Assembly (NCBI GenBank): GCA_047777345.1
Contig: JBKEEJ010000008.1
Span: forward strand, 62,001-126,000
Origin: Anaerocolumna sp047777345
GTDB lineage: Bacteria > Bacillota > Clostridia > Lachnospirales > Lachnospiraceae
Direction of reading: 5' to 3'
Length of the DNA stretch: 64,000 nt
Shown here in pieces: positions 33,860 through 40,953 of the stretch. Every line of letters begins with the position of its first letter. Position 1 is the stretch's first letter. The position numbers and the translations under genes were made by a program. The notes below the pieces were generated by a model that worked only from the letters and a program-made list of their open reading frames with translations, was not told where the DNA came from and made no database searches.

Positions 33860-33913
33860 CATACTGGATAATTTCACAAATGAGAATTGTAAATTGTGAG
33901 ATTATCCAGTATG
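33860..33913 (+). promoter_or_regulatory. Long hairpin between the Nudix-like gene and pyrC
   Basis: A 20-base arm (33860..33879) pairs fully with 33894..33913, counting one U-G wobble, around a 14-base loop. It starts three bases after the Nudix stop. A run of six T (33927..33932) follows after a small AAAAG/CTTTT stem. It could end the upstream message or act as an attenuator for pyrC. Confidence 0.65.
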
Positions 33914-33963
33914 CATATAAAAGGGCTTTTTTGTGTAAACAGGTGAGGAGAGGAGAGCTTATT

Positions 33964-35241
33964 TTGGCATTGTTAATTAAAAATGGCTATGTATTGGATC
34001 CCGGTACCGGGACAGAAGGCATAATGGATGTTTACATTGAAGATGGTATAATTCAGGAAATAAAAGCAAATTTGAATGGATCTGCAAGGGAGATAATCGA
34101 TGCAACCGGACTATATGTTATGCCTGGGTTTATTGATTTGCATACACACCTTAGGGAACCTGGTTTTGAATACAAGGAAACCATTGAAACCGGTTCGGAA
34201 GCAGCAGCCAGAGGAGGATTTACAACCATATGCGCCATGCCCAATACCAATCCTGTCATTGACAACAGGAAAATGGTTGAAGCTATTGTGGAAAAAGCCA
34301 AAAAGGAAGCCATTGTTCATGTACTGCCCATAGGTGCGGTAACAAAAGGGCAAAAAGGCCAGGAACTGGCGGATATTAAAGACATGGCAAAGGCAGGCGC
34401 CGTGGCAATCAGCGAAGATGGCAAATCGGTTATGAATGCAGCCTTGTACCGGCAGGGAATGATACAGGCAAGGGAAGCCGGAATTCCGGTATTTGCCCAT
34501 TGCGAGGACAAAGACCTGGCAGGGCAGGGGGTTCTGAATGAAGGGGAAAAATCGAGAGAATTGGGGCTACCCGGTATCTGCAATGCAGTGGAAGATATTA
34601 TTGTGGCAAGGGATATACTTTTGGCTAAGGATACACAAGTAAAGCTTCACTTATGCCATTGCTCCACCAGGGACAGTGTTACCTTTATTAAACTGGCAAA
34701 GGAAAAGGGGCTTACAGTTACGGGAGAAGTTTGTCCTCATCATTTTACCTTGGCAGATGAGGATATAAAAAAAGTTGATGCCAACTATAAAATGAATCCG
34801 CCTTTAAGAAGCAGAGAAGATATACTGGTTCTGAAAGAAGGATTAAAGAATAATACTATAGATGTGATTGCGACGGACCATGCTCCTCACAGCAAAGAAG
34901 AAAAGGAAAAGTCCATAAGGGAGGCACCTTTTGGTATTGTGGGATTAGAAACCGCCTTTGCCCTTACTATGACGGAACTGGTTTTAAAAAATTGGATGAC
35001 ACCCATGCAGATGGTTGAAAAGTTAAGCTTAAATCCGGCAAAAATTCTTGGTATTGACAAAGGCATACTGGTTCCGGGAAAGGCGGCAGATATAACAATT
35101 GCCGATCCAAAGGAAGAATACAGAATTAATATGGAAGAGTTTGCGTCAAGGGGTAAAAATACGCCTTTTCATGGGAAATTAGTAACCGGCAGGATAAAAT
35201 ATACTATTGTAGACGGAAAGGTAGTTTATAGGCATAAATAG
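33964..35241 (+). CDS. pyrC: Dihydroorotase
   Basis: A 425-residue amidohydrolase of the class I dihydroorotase type, the third step of pyrimidine synthesis. The metal centre is seen in GFIDLHTHLREPGFEYKE, the VFAHCED and LHLCHCST His residues, and IATDHAPHSKEEK with the catalytic Asp. TTG at 33964 is taken as start, six bases after AGGAGAG and giving LALLIKNGYVLDPGTGTEG; an upstream extension to 33799 overlaps the Nudix gene and is not like PyrC. It is followed by pyrF 94 bases later. Confidence 0.93.
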   Translation: MALLIKNGYVLDPGTGTEGIMDVYIEDGIIQEIKANLNGSAREIIDATGLYVMPGFIDLHTHLREPGFEYKETIETGSEAAARGGFTTICAMPNTNPVIDNRKMVEAIVEKAKKEAIVHVLPIGAVTKGQKGQELADIKDMAKAGAVAISEDGKSVMNAALYRQGMIQAREAGIPVFAHCEDKDLAGQGVLNEGEKSRELGLPGICNAVEDIIVARDILLAKDTQVKLHLCHCSTRDSVTFIKLAKEKGLTVTGEVCPHHFTLADEDIKKVDANYKMNPPLRSREDILVLKEGLKNNTIDVIATDHAPHSKEEKEKSIREAPFGIVGLETAFALTMTELVLKNWMTPMQMVEKLSLNPAKILGIDKGILVPGKAADITIADPKEEYRINMEEFASRGKNTPFHGKLVTGRIKYTIVDGKVVYRHK

Positions 35242-35335
35242 AGGAAAATTCTGTCTTTAGCATGTTTTTATGGAAAAGTAAAGTATATAACAACAATTTA
35301 CCATTTAATGATAACACTATCAGGGGAGGATGTTT

Positions 35336-36259
35336 ATGATTAACAAACTTATTAAAAAAATTGAACAGTGCAATGCACCAATTGTGGTGGGGCTGGATCC
35401 TATGCTGTCCTATATTCCGGACCATATAAAAGAAAAGGCTTACAAGGAAAAAGGGGAAACTCTGGCCGGTGCGGCAGAAGCTGTCTGGCAGTTTAATAAA
35501 GCCATAATTGACGCTGTTTATGATTTAGTACCTGCGGTAAAGCCCCAGATAGCCATGTACGAACAATTTGGTTTGGAAGGCATTACGGTTTTTAAAAAGA
35601 CAATCGATTACTGCAAGAAAAAAGATTTAATAGTAATCGGCGATATAAAAAGAGGAGATATTGGTTCTACTTCAGCAGCCTATGCGGTAGGACATCTGGG
35701 AAAAGTGCAAGTGGGAAGTAACTTTTTCTATGGCTTTGACGAAGATTTTGTTACGGTTAATCCATATATGGGGTCTGACAGCGTAGACCCATTTATAGAG
35801 GTATGCAAGGAAGAAAAGAAGGGGTTGTTTATTCTTGTGAAAACTTCCAATCCTTCAAGTGGCGATTTTCAGGACCGGCTGGTTAACGGGCGCCCCTTAT
35901 ATGAACTGGTGGGAGAGAAAGTAGCCCAGTGGGGAGAAAAATTAATGGGGGACAGTTACAGCTATATCGGTGCGGTAGTGGGAGCCACATATCCTGAAAC
36001 AGGCCGTATTTTAAGAAAAATTATGCCAAAAGCCTATATACTTGTGCCTGGATATGGAGCCCAGGGCGGAAAAGCCAAAGATTTAGTCCATTATTTTAAT
36101 AAGGACGGATTAGGGGCTGTTGTAAATTCATCCCGGGGCATAATTGCCGCATATAAGCAGGCTTCCTATGAAAAGTACGGACCGGCTTGCTTTGCCGATG
36201 CCTCCAGACAGGCAGTTATTGATATGAAAAATGATATATTAAAAGCTCTGGCAGAATAA
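35336..36259 (+). CDS. pyrF: Orotidine 5'-phosphate decarboxylase (type 2)
   Basis: A 307-residue OMP decarboxylase of the long, type 2 class. PIVVGLDPMLSYIPDHIKE, AVKPQIAMYEQFGLEG, IVIGDIKRGDIGSTSAAYA (catalytic Lys and Asp) and LVPGYGAQGG are all standard. It makes UMP from OMP. GGGGAGG at 35323..35329 supports ATG 35336 over ATG 35330. It ends the first pyrimidine block; pyrK, pyrD and pyrE lie 12 kb farther on. Confidence 0.95.
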   Translation: MINKLIKKIEQCNAPIVVGLDPMLSYIPDHIKEKAYKEKGETLAGAAEAVWQFNKAIIDAVYDLVPAVKPQIAMYEQFGLEGITVFKKTIDYCKKKDLIVIGDIKRGDIGSTSAAYAVGHLGKVQVGSNFFYGFDEDFVTVNPYMGSDSVDPFIEVCKEEKKGLFILVKTSNPSSGDFQDRLVNGRPLYELVGEKVAQWGEKLMGDSYSYIGAVVGATYPETGRILRKIMPKAYILVPGYGAQGGKAKDLVHYFNKDGLGAVVNSSRGIIAAYKQASYEKYGPACFADASRQAVIDMKNDILKALAE

Positions 36260-36348
36260 ATATAAAGGCCTAAGCTGAATAAAAAAGGTTTTCGGTTGGT
36301 TTTTGTAATATTAATAATTTTTTGATAGATGTGACAGATGATAAAAAA

Positions 36349-36384
36349 AGTTGTGACAGCGTAGAAACTGTCACAACTAAATTT
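36349..36384. terminator. Terminator between pyrF and the convergent aminotransferase gene
   Basis: AGTTGTGACAG (36349..36359) pairs perfectly with CTGTCACAACT (36368..36378). A-rich DNA precedes and T-rich DNA follows it, so it can serve both strands. Confidence 0.85.
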
Positions 36385-36392
36385 TTATTGTA

Positions 36393-37577
36393 TTATTTAT
36401 CTCTAAGTTCATCCACCGCACCCTTTAGCTGGTATAAGGCGCGGGATAAGGTTTCCCTGGGACAGGCAATATTAACTCGTTGAAAACCTTTGCCTTCCGG
36501 ACCGAACATGGTTCCTCCATCCAGCCAGAGCTTTGCCTTTTTTACGATGAAATCTTCCAGCTCTTCCTCTGACAGTCCCAGATTATTAAAATCAAGCCAA
36601 ATAAGGTAAGTTCCTTCCGGTTCAACCAGTTTTACTTCCGGAATATATTTTTCCAGGAATTCTTTCGTATATTGTAAATTCTGATAGAGATATTCCTTTA
36701 ATTCATTAAGCCAGTCTTCGCCATACCGGTAAGCAGCCTGGCAGGCAATAAGGCCCATGGTATTTAACTGACTGTAGCCTGATTTTGCAATTTCTGCCTT
36801 AAATAAAGCTTTAAGTTTTGGATTGCCAATAAAAATATTGGACACCTGAAGCCCTGCCAGATTAAAAGTTTTGCTTGGAGCGGTACAGGTAATTGTCCTT
36901 TCGAAAAATTCCGGTTTCAGGCTGGCAAACACAGTATGTTTATGACCTGGGTAAATAAAATCCCCATGGATTTCGTCGGAAACAATGAGCACATTGTGTT
37001 TTACGCAAATATCTCCCAATTGAATCAGTTCGTCTTTGCTCCAGACTCTTCCCACAGGATTATGGGGATTGCATAAAATAAATAATTTAACATGATTTTT
37101 TACTATTTTTTCTTCGAAATCCATATAATCCATACGATATTTCCCGTCCTGATAAACCAGAGGATTATTAATAAGTACCCGTTCATTGGTTTTAATAACT
37201 TCAGAAAAAGGGTAATAAACCGGTCTTTGAATCAGTACGGCATCATTTTTTTTCGTAAAGGCACGGACAGCCATGGCAATAGCAAAGACTACACCTGGCG
37301 TTTTTACAAGCCATTTACGGTCAATATCCCATTGGTAGTGGGATTTAAACCAGCTTTTTAAAACCTGAAAATAATCGTCTTTTACTTCCGTATAGCCAAA
37401 AATGCCATGACGGCTGGCTTTTACCAGGGCTTCGATTACTTCCGGTACGGTGGGAAAATCCATATCGGCAACCCATAAGGGTAAAACATCAGGATCCATC
37501 CCTCTTTCCACTGCAAAATCATATTTTATGGAATTGGTATTTTTCCGGTCGGTGATTATATTAAAATCGTACTTCAT
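36393..37577 (-). CDS. patB: MalY/PatB-type aminotransferase, C-S lyase
   Basis: A 394-residue PLP enzyme of fold type I. LPLWVADMDFPTVPEVIEAL is the MalY/PatB signature, LFILCNPHNPVGRVWS and VLIVSDEIHGDFIYPGH are the cofactor strands, and K in TAPSKTFNLAGLQVSNIF binds PLP. The enzymes cleave cystathionine or cysteine, forming homocysteine or sulfide, pyruvate and ammonia. The gene is 11 bases after the MetB-like gene and belongs to the same minus-strand operon. Methionine-linked beta-lyase is the likely role; repressor-like activity, as in E. coli MalY, is not expected. Confidence 0.88.
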   Translation of the reverse strand: MKYDFNIITDRKNTNSIKYDFAVERGMDPDVLPLWVADMDFPTVPEVIEALVKASRHGIFGYTEVKDDYFQVLKSWFKSHYQWDIDRKWLVKTPGVVFAIAMAVRAFTKKNDAVLIQRPVYYPFSEVIKTNERVLINNPLVYQDGKYRMDYMDFEEKIVKNHVKLFILCNPHNPVGRVWSKDELIQLGDICVKHNVLIVSDEIHGDFIYPGHKHTVFASLKPEFFERTITCTAPSKTFNLAGLQVSNIFIGNPKLKALFKAEIAKSGYSQLNTMGLIACQAAYRYGEDWLNELKEYLYQNLQYTKEFLEKYIPEVKLVEPEGTYLIWLDFNNLGLSEEELEDFIVKKAKLWLDGGTMFGPEGKGFQRVNIACPRETLSRALYQLKGAVDELRDK

Positions 37578-37588
37578 TGGTACCTCCG

Positions 37589-38722
37589 TTAATTTAGGGC
37601 CTGAGCCAAATCATCGATTAAATCGTCTATATTTTCCAGACCTACTGAAATACGCAATAAACGTTCGTTAATTCCTCTTTTTAACCGTTCTTCAATGGGA
37701 ACGTCAGCGTGGGTCTGTAACATCGGATAAGTAATAAGGGTCTCAACGCCTCCCAGACTTTCTGCAAATAAAATCAGTTGAAGCCGTTCTAACAGCTGTA
37801 TGGCTGTTTCTTCCCTGTCTACTTCAAAGGAAATCATGGAACCGAATCCTTTGGCTTGCTTAAGGGTAACAGCATAGCCCGGATGATCCGGTAAACCCGT
37901 ATAATATACTTTTTTTACTTTTTTGTGGCTGGTAAGCCATTTAGCCAGTTTGATGGCATTATCCTGCTGACGGTCCATACGGACGGCCAGGGTTTTAATA
38001 CCCCGGATTAAAAGCCAGGAATCAAATGGGGAAAGACAGGCACCGGTTGTTTTGTAAATAAACCGGAGCTTTTCCGATAAATCTTGTCGGTTCGTTACTA
38101 AAAATCCGGCTAAGGTGTCATTATGGCCGCTTAAATACTTGGTTCCGCTGTGTACTACGATGTCTGCTCCAAGGGTTAGTGGCAACTGGTAATAAGGGGT
38201 TAAGAAGGTATTGTCCACAATAACCAGAATATTACGGCTTTTTGCTATTTCGCAAACTCCGGCAATATCGGTTACCTGCATCATAGGATTGGTGGGAGTT
38301 TCAATATAAATGGCTTTGGTTTCCGGACGGAGTAAGGACCGGACAGATTCCAAATCGGAGGTGTCTGTATAATCGATATGTAAGCCGTTTTTTCTGGATA
38401 TGTTTTCAAATAAACGAACGGTACCTCCGTACAAGTCATCTGTGGCAATAATATGATCCCCCATGGAGAAAAGCTCCATAAGAGCAGTAATAGCAGCCAT
38501 TCCCGTAGAGAATGCCAAAGCATCCATACCCTGTTCCAGATTAGCCACCACCTTTTCCAGATGTTCTCTGGTTGGATTTTGAAGGCGGGAATAATCATAA
38601 CCTGTGCTTTGACCAACACCTATGTGGGCAAAGGTGGCAGTTTGATAGATTGGCACACTGACAGCTCCCGTATTGTGGGTTGAATTTTTGACACCATGTA
38701 TACAAAGCGTTGAGATATCCAT
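37589..38722 (-). CDS. Trans-sulfuration PLP enzyme (cystathionine synthase/lyase)
   Basis: A 377-residue Cys/Met-metabolism enzyme. VPIYQTATFAHIGVGQSTGY with DYSRLQNPTREHLEK, then AFSTGMAAITALMELF, YIETPTNPMMQVTDI, VDNTFLTPYYQLPLTLGAD and the PLP lysine in VVHSGTKYLSGHND are typical. Whether it is cystathionine gamma-synthase, beta-lyase or gamma-lyase cannot be settled by motifs. AAGGAGG precedes its ATG at 38722. An insertion sequence sits only 16 bases beyond that ribosome site, cutting the gene from its promoter and structured leader at 40640..40926; expression of this gene and patB is likely changed. Confidence 0.9.
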   Translation of the reverse strand: MDISTLCIHGVKNSTHNTGAVSVPIYQTATFAHIGVGQSTGYDYSRLQNPTREHLEKVVANLEQGMDALAFSTGMAAITALMELFSMGDHIIATDDLYGGTVRLFENISRKNGLHIDYTDTSDLESVRSLLRPETKAIYIETPTNPMMQVTDIAGVCEIAKSRNILVIVDNTFLTPYYQLPLTLGADIVVHSGTKYLSGHNDTLAGFLVTNRQDLSEKLRFIYKTTGACLSPFDSWLLIRGIKTLAVRMDRQQDNAIKLAKWLTSHKKVKKVYYTGLPDHPGYAVTLKQAKGFGSMISFEVDREETAIQLLERLQLILFAESLGGVETLITYPMLQTHADVPIEERLKRGINERLLRISVGLENIDDLIDDLAQALN

Positions 38723-38737
38723 TTCTTTTCCTCCTTA

Positions 38738-38745
38738 AAAAAATC
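38738..38745. repeat. Target-site duplication, left
   Basis: AAAAAATC, identical to the eight bases at 40630..40637 on the other side of the element. Confidence 0.9.
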
Positions 38746-38824
38746 GGTAGTGTCAAGTTTACTACCTTCCTTTTTATATAAAACCTTATAGTTCCAAGGT
38801 TTACATCACTTTTTAAACTAAAAA

Positions 38825-38895
38825 AGCAATGACCTCCCTTTTCGTGTATAATGTAGTCGCCACAACAAACAAAATACGAAAGGTAAATCATTGCT
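38825..38895 (+). promoter_or_regulatory. Transposase promoter inside a ribosome-site-masking hairpin
   Basis: AGCAATGA (38825..38832) pairs with TCATTGCT (38888..38895, touching the ATG), and CCTTTTCGT (38837..38845) pairs with ACGAAAGG (38876..38883), the ribosome site, with one bulge. TATAAT (38847..38852) lies in the loop. Transcripts begun at this promoter lack the 5' arm and stay translatable; read-through transcripts from outside would fold and be masked. Confidence 0.65.
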
Positions 38896-40356
38896 ATGGA
38901 CATTATACTTTATTTAATACAAATCATTCAATACCAATATAAACAAATCTGTTGGCTTTTAAATTTTATTGCAAAATATATTCCTCTTAAGCAATGGGCT
39001 TTTGACGATTCCCTTTCTCCAAAGTACCAGAAATTTAAAACGGATAAACTTCCTGTTATCTTGAAATTTCAGAAACAAGACTGGGATTTCCTTCTCCAGT
39101 ACTATCAGTGGCGTTATGGTAAGCCTTTAAAGCCAGTTCAGCGTCGTAATGGTAAATCCATTCCTGATGATATCAGATGCCCTATTTGTAACGCTCCTCA
39201 CCACTATATTTATGATAATAATGGTGGCAAAGGGCAATACCTTTGTAAAGTTTGTAATGCCTCTTTTTCTAATGGGAAACAACTTACTACACCCATTAAA
39301 TTTAAGTGCCCTTACTGCTCACATACTCTTACTCCAAAGAAGAATCGTAAGCATTTCATCGTACATAAATGTACAAACCCTAAGTGTTCCTACTACCTTA
39401 ATAATCTTAAAAAGGTTGATAAAGAGGATCTTAAAAACTATGGAAAGAATAAATACAAGCTCCATTACATCTACCGTGAATTCACTGTGGATTTCTTTCG
39501 CATGGATTTAGATTCACTACCCAAGAATGCATCTTCTCTTAGATTTACTAAGAACAATGCCTACATCATGTCGTTATGCCTTACGATGCATGTGAATCTC
39601 GGACTTTCTCTTAGGAAAACTTCTAGAGCCCTTAAGGATTTATATAATATCGATATCTCTCATACTATGGTTGCAAACTATGCTAGAACTGCAGCAACTG
39701 TTATTAAACCATTTGTTGATCATTATGATTACAAACCATCGAATACCATGGTAGCTGACGAGACTTATATCAAAGTCCGTGGTATCAAGGGTTATATCTG
39801 GTTTATCATGGATGCTGTGTCCCGTTCAATCCTTGGATATCAGGTTTCTGACAACCGAGGCGTCGGCCCATGTATTATGGCAATGAGGATGGCATTTCGT
39901 CACCTTAAGGAGCTTCCTAAGAACTTCCGCTTCATCGCTGATGGATACAGTGCTTATCCTCTTGCTGCTCAGCAATTCTTCCATCGTTTTGGTGATGCCT
40001 TTAAATTCGATATCACGCAGGTTATCGGTCTTACCAATGATGATGAAGTTTCTAAGGAATACCGGCCTTTCAAACAAATGGTAGAGAGACTGAACCGTAC
40101 ATTCAAAGCTTCCTACCGAGTCAGATGTGGTTACGATAATTATGATGGAGCGAACTATAACGTATCTCTCTGGGTAGCCTACTATAATTTCCTAAGACCA
40201 CATAAGATCACTGGTTATAAAAAGCCACTAAATGAAGTTGATATGCTAGTAGGTGCTGACAACATGCCAGGTAAATGGCAACTCTTAATCTTCCTTGGTC
40301 AGCAAACCATTTTAAACATGCAAAAGCAACAAGCCAAAGACTCTATCTGTTCTTAG
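38896..40356 (+). CDS. DDE (rve-type) transposase with N-terminal zinc ribbons
   Basis: A 486-residue transposase. Residues 95-180 hold two Cys4 zinc-ribbon-like units (RCPICNAP...LCKVCNASF and KCPYCSHT...KCTNPKCSYY), then a helix-turn-helix-like part (LSLRKTSRALKDLYNIDISH). The catalytic triad is D288 in MVADETYIKVRG, D349 in RFIADGYSAYP, and E397 in QMVERLNRTFK, followed by N-x-x-L-R-P-H-K-x-x-G, a layout close to IS6-type enzymes. It is the only gene of the element. The frame is unbroken, so the enzyme is probably functional. Confidence 0.92.
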   Translation: MDIILYLIQIIQYQYKQICWLLNFIAKYIPLKQWAFDDSLSPKYQKFKTDKLPVILKFQKQDWDFLLQYYQWRYGKPLKPVQRRNGKSIPDDIRCPICNAPHHYIYDNNGGKGQYLCKVCNASFSNGKQLTTPIKFKCPYCSHTLTPKKNRKHFIVHKCTNPKCSYYLNNLKKVDKEDLKNYGKNKYKLHYIYREFTVDFFRMDLDSLPKNASSLRFTKNNAYIMSLCLTMHVNLGLSLRKTSRALKDLYNIDISHTMVANYARTAATVIKPFVDHYDYKPSNTMVADETYIKVRGIKGYIWFIMDAVSRSILGYQVSDNRGVGPCIMAMRMAFRHLKELPKNFRFIADGYSAYPLAAQQFFHRFGDAFKFDITQVIGLTNDDEVSKEYRPFKQMVERLNRTFKASYRVRCGYDNYDGANYNVSLWVAYYNFLRPHKITGYKKPLNEVDMLVGADNMPGKWQLLIFLGQQTILNMQKQQAKDSICS

Positions 40357-40385
40357 ATTTAGAGCCAGAGGTAATATACCAGCCA

Positions 40386-40531
40386 CCGAAATCTTGATTT
40401 CGGCTATGCCCTTGATAGCATGGCAAGGCAATGCTAAAATGCTGTGATGCAGACGGTAATAACTATCTGTTCCTGAGTTTCTTCGCCGTCGGTAATTCCT
40501 TCAGAGCATTGCTTTGTCATGCTGTCAAGGG
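40386..40531 (+). ncRNA. Structured RNA region in the insertion sequence
   Basis: Between the transposase stop and the right end, a short stem CCGAAAT/ATTTCGG (40386..40403) is followed by a 27-base arm (40409..40435) that pairs over its full length with 40505..40531. All three departures from Watson-Crick pairing are G-U wobbles in the plus-strand RNA, so the structure is selected as RNA. GACGG/CCGTC (40452..40456, 40496..40500) closes an inner stem. No coding potential is seen. Confidence 0.6.
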
Positions 40532-40629
40532 TGGCGTTAGCTTCCAGTACACTATATTTTGCAATTTTCAAGGTTCTAAAAGAGCCACATTTTTTGACTT
40601 AGGGTTTTCATAGTTCACTTTACACTACC

Positions 40630-40637
40630 AAAAAATC
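40630..40637. repeat. Target-site duplication, right
   Basis: AAAAAATC, matching 38738..38745. Confidence 0.9.
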
Positions 40638-40639
40638 AG

Positions 40640-40926
40640 CGGATTTCGTTTGCATCCTGCCGGTCCTTATTAAAAAAGGGTGTCGCACAATATTTAAGCA
40701 AGATTTAACTTACCATAGTTAAATCACCAAAGCTTTACTGTGCGGCAGCCCCATAACCGGTGTTACCACTTTTAATTAACCCTGCTTTCCTGTAGCAGGC
40801 CTTGCTTCCTTTCGTTCCTTTTCAGCAATGGAAGGCCTCTGCAAGGCTACTAAGACTTACTCTATCATTCCTAGTGATTTAGTATGAATTTATTAAGAGT
40901 ATAGCAAAGTATACATGTGATGTCAA
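40640..40926 (-). promoter_or_regulatory. Promoter and structured leader, T-box-like, of the sulfur amino-acid operon
   Basis: On the minus strand TTGACA (40926..40921) and TATACT (40903..40898) form a promoter with a 17-base spacer. The leader carries GATAGAGTAAG, an AGAG...GCTGAAAA stem-I-like part, a GTGGTAACACCGG segment (40769..40757) resembling the T-box sequence, and a terminator: a GC-rich arm at 40752..40739 with 40689..40672, ending in six T. UGC lies in the place where a specifier codon would be, which would mean cysteine, but this is tentative. The insertion sequence now separates it from its genes. Other riboswitch classes I know fit less well. Confidence 0.45.
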
Positions 40927-40953
40927 CCTTCAAAATTTAATCAGATTTATAGC

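Larger units (their letters stand above)
38746..40629 (+). mobile_element. Complete insertion sequence, 1884 bp
   Basis: Ends are imperfect inverted repeats: GGTAGTGTCAAGTTTACTA on the left and, read inward from the right, GGTAGTGTAAAGTGAACTA (16 of 19 match). Eight-base direct repeats flank it. It holds one full DDE transposase gene, an RNA hairpin over its ribosome site, and a structured 3' region. All parts look intact, so it may be active. The family is not certain; the transposase is of the rve/IS6-like kind. Confidence 0.93.

Noticed and set aside
34053..34583. Long minus-strand frames opposite pyrC
   Set aside because: Composition is that of reversed pyrC codons and no start signals exist.
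37092..37671. Plus-strand frames opposite the PLP enzyme genes
   Set aside because: Shadows of conserved minus-strand genes.
40640..40926. SAM-I, lysine or TPP riboswitch
   Set aside because: None of the core motifs of those classes was found; T-box-like features fit better, though not firmly.
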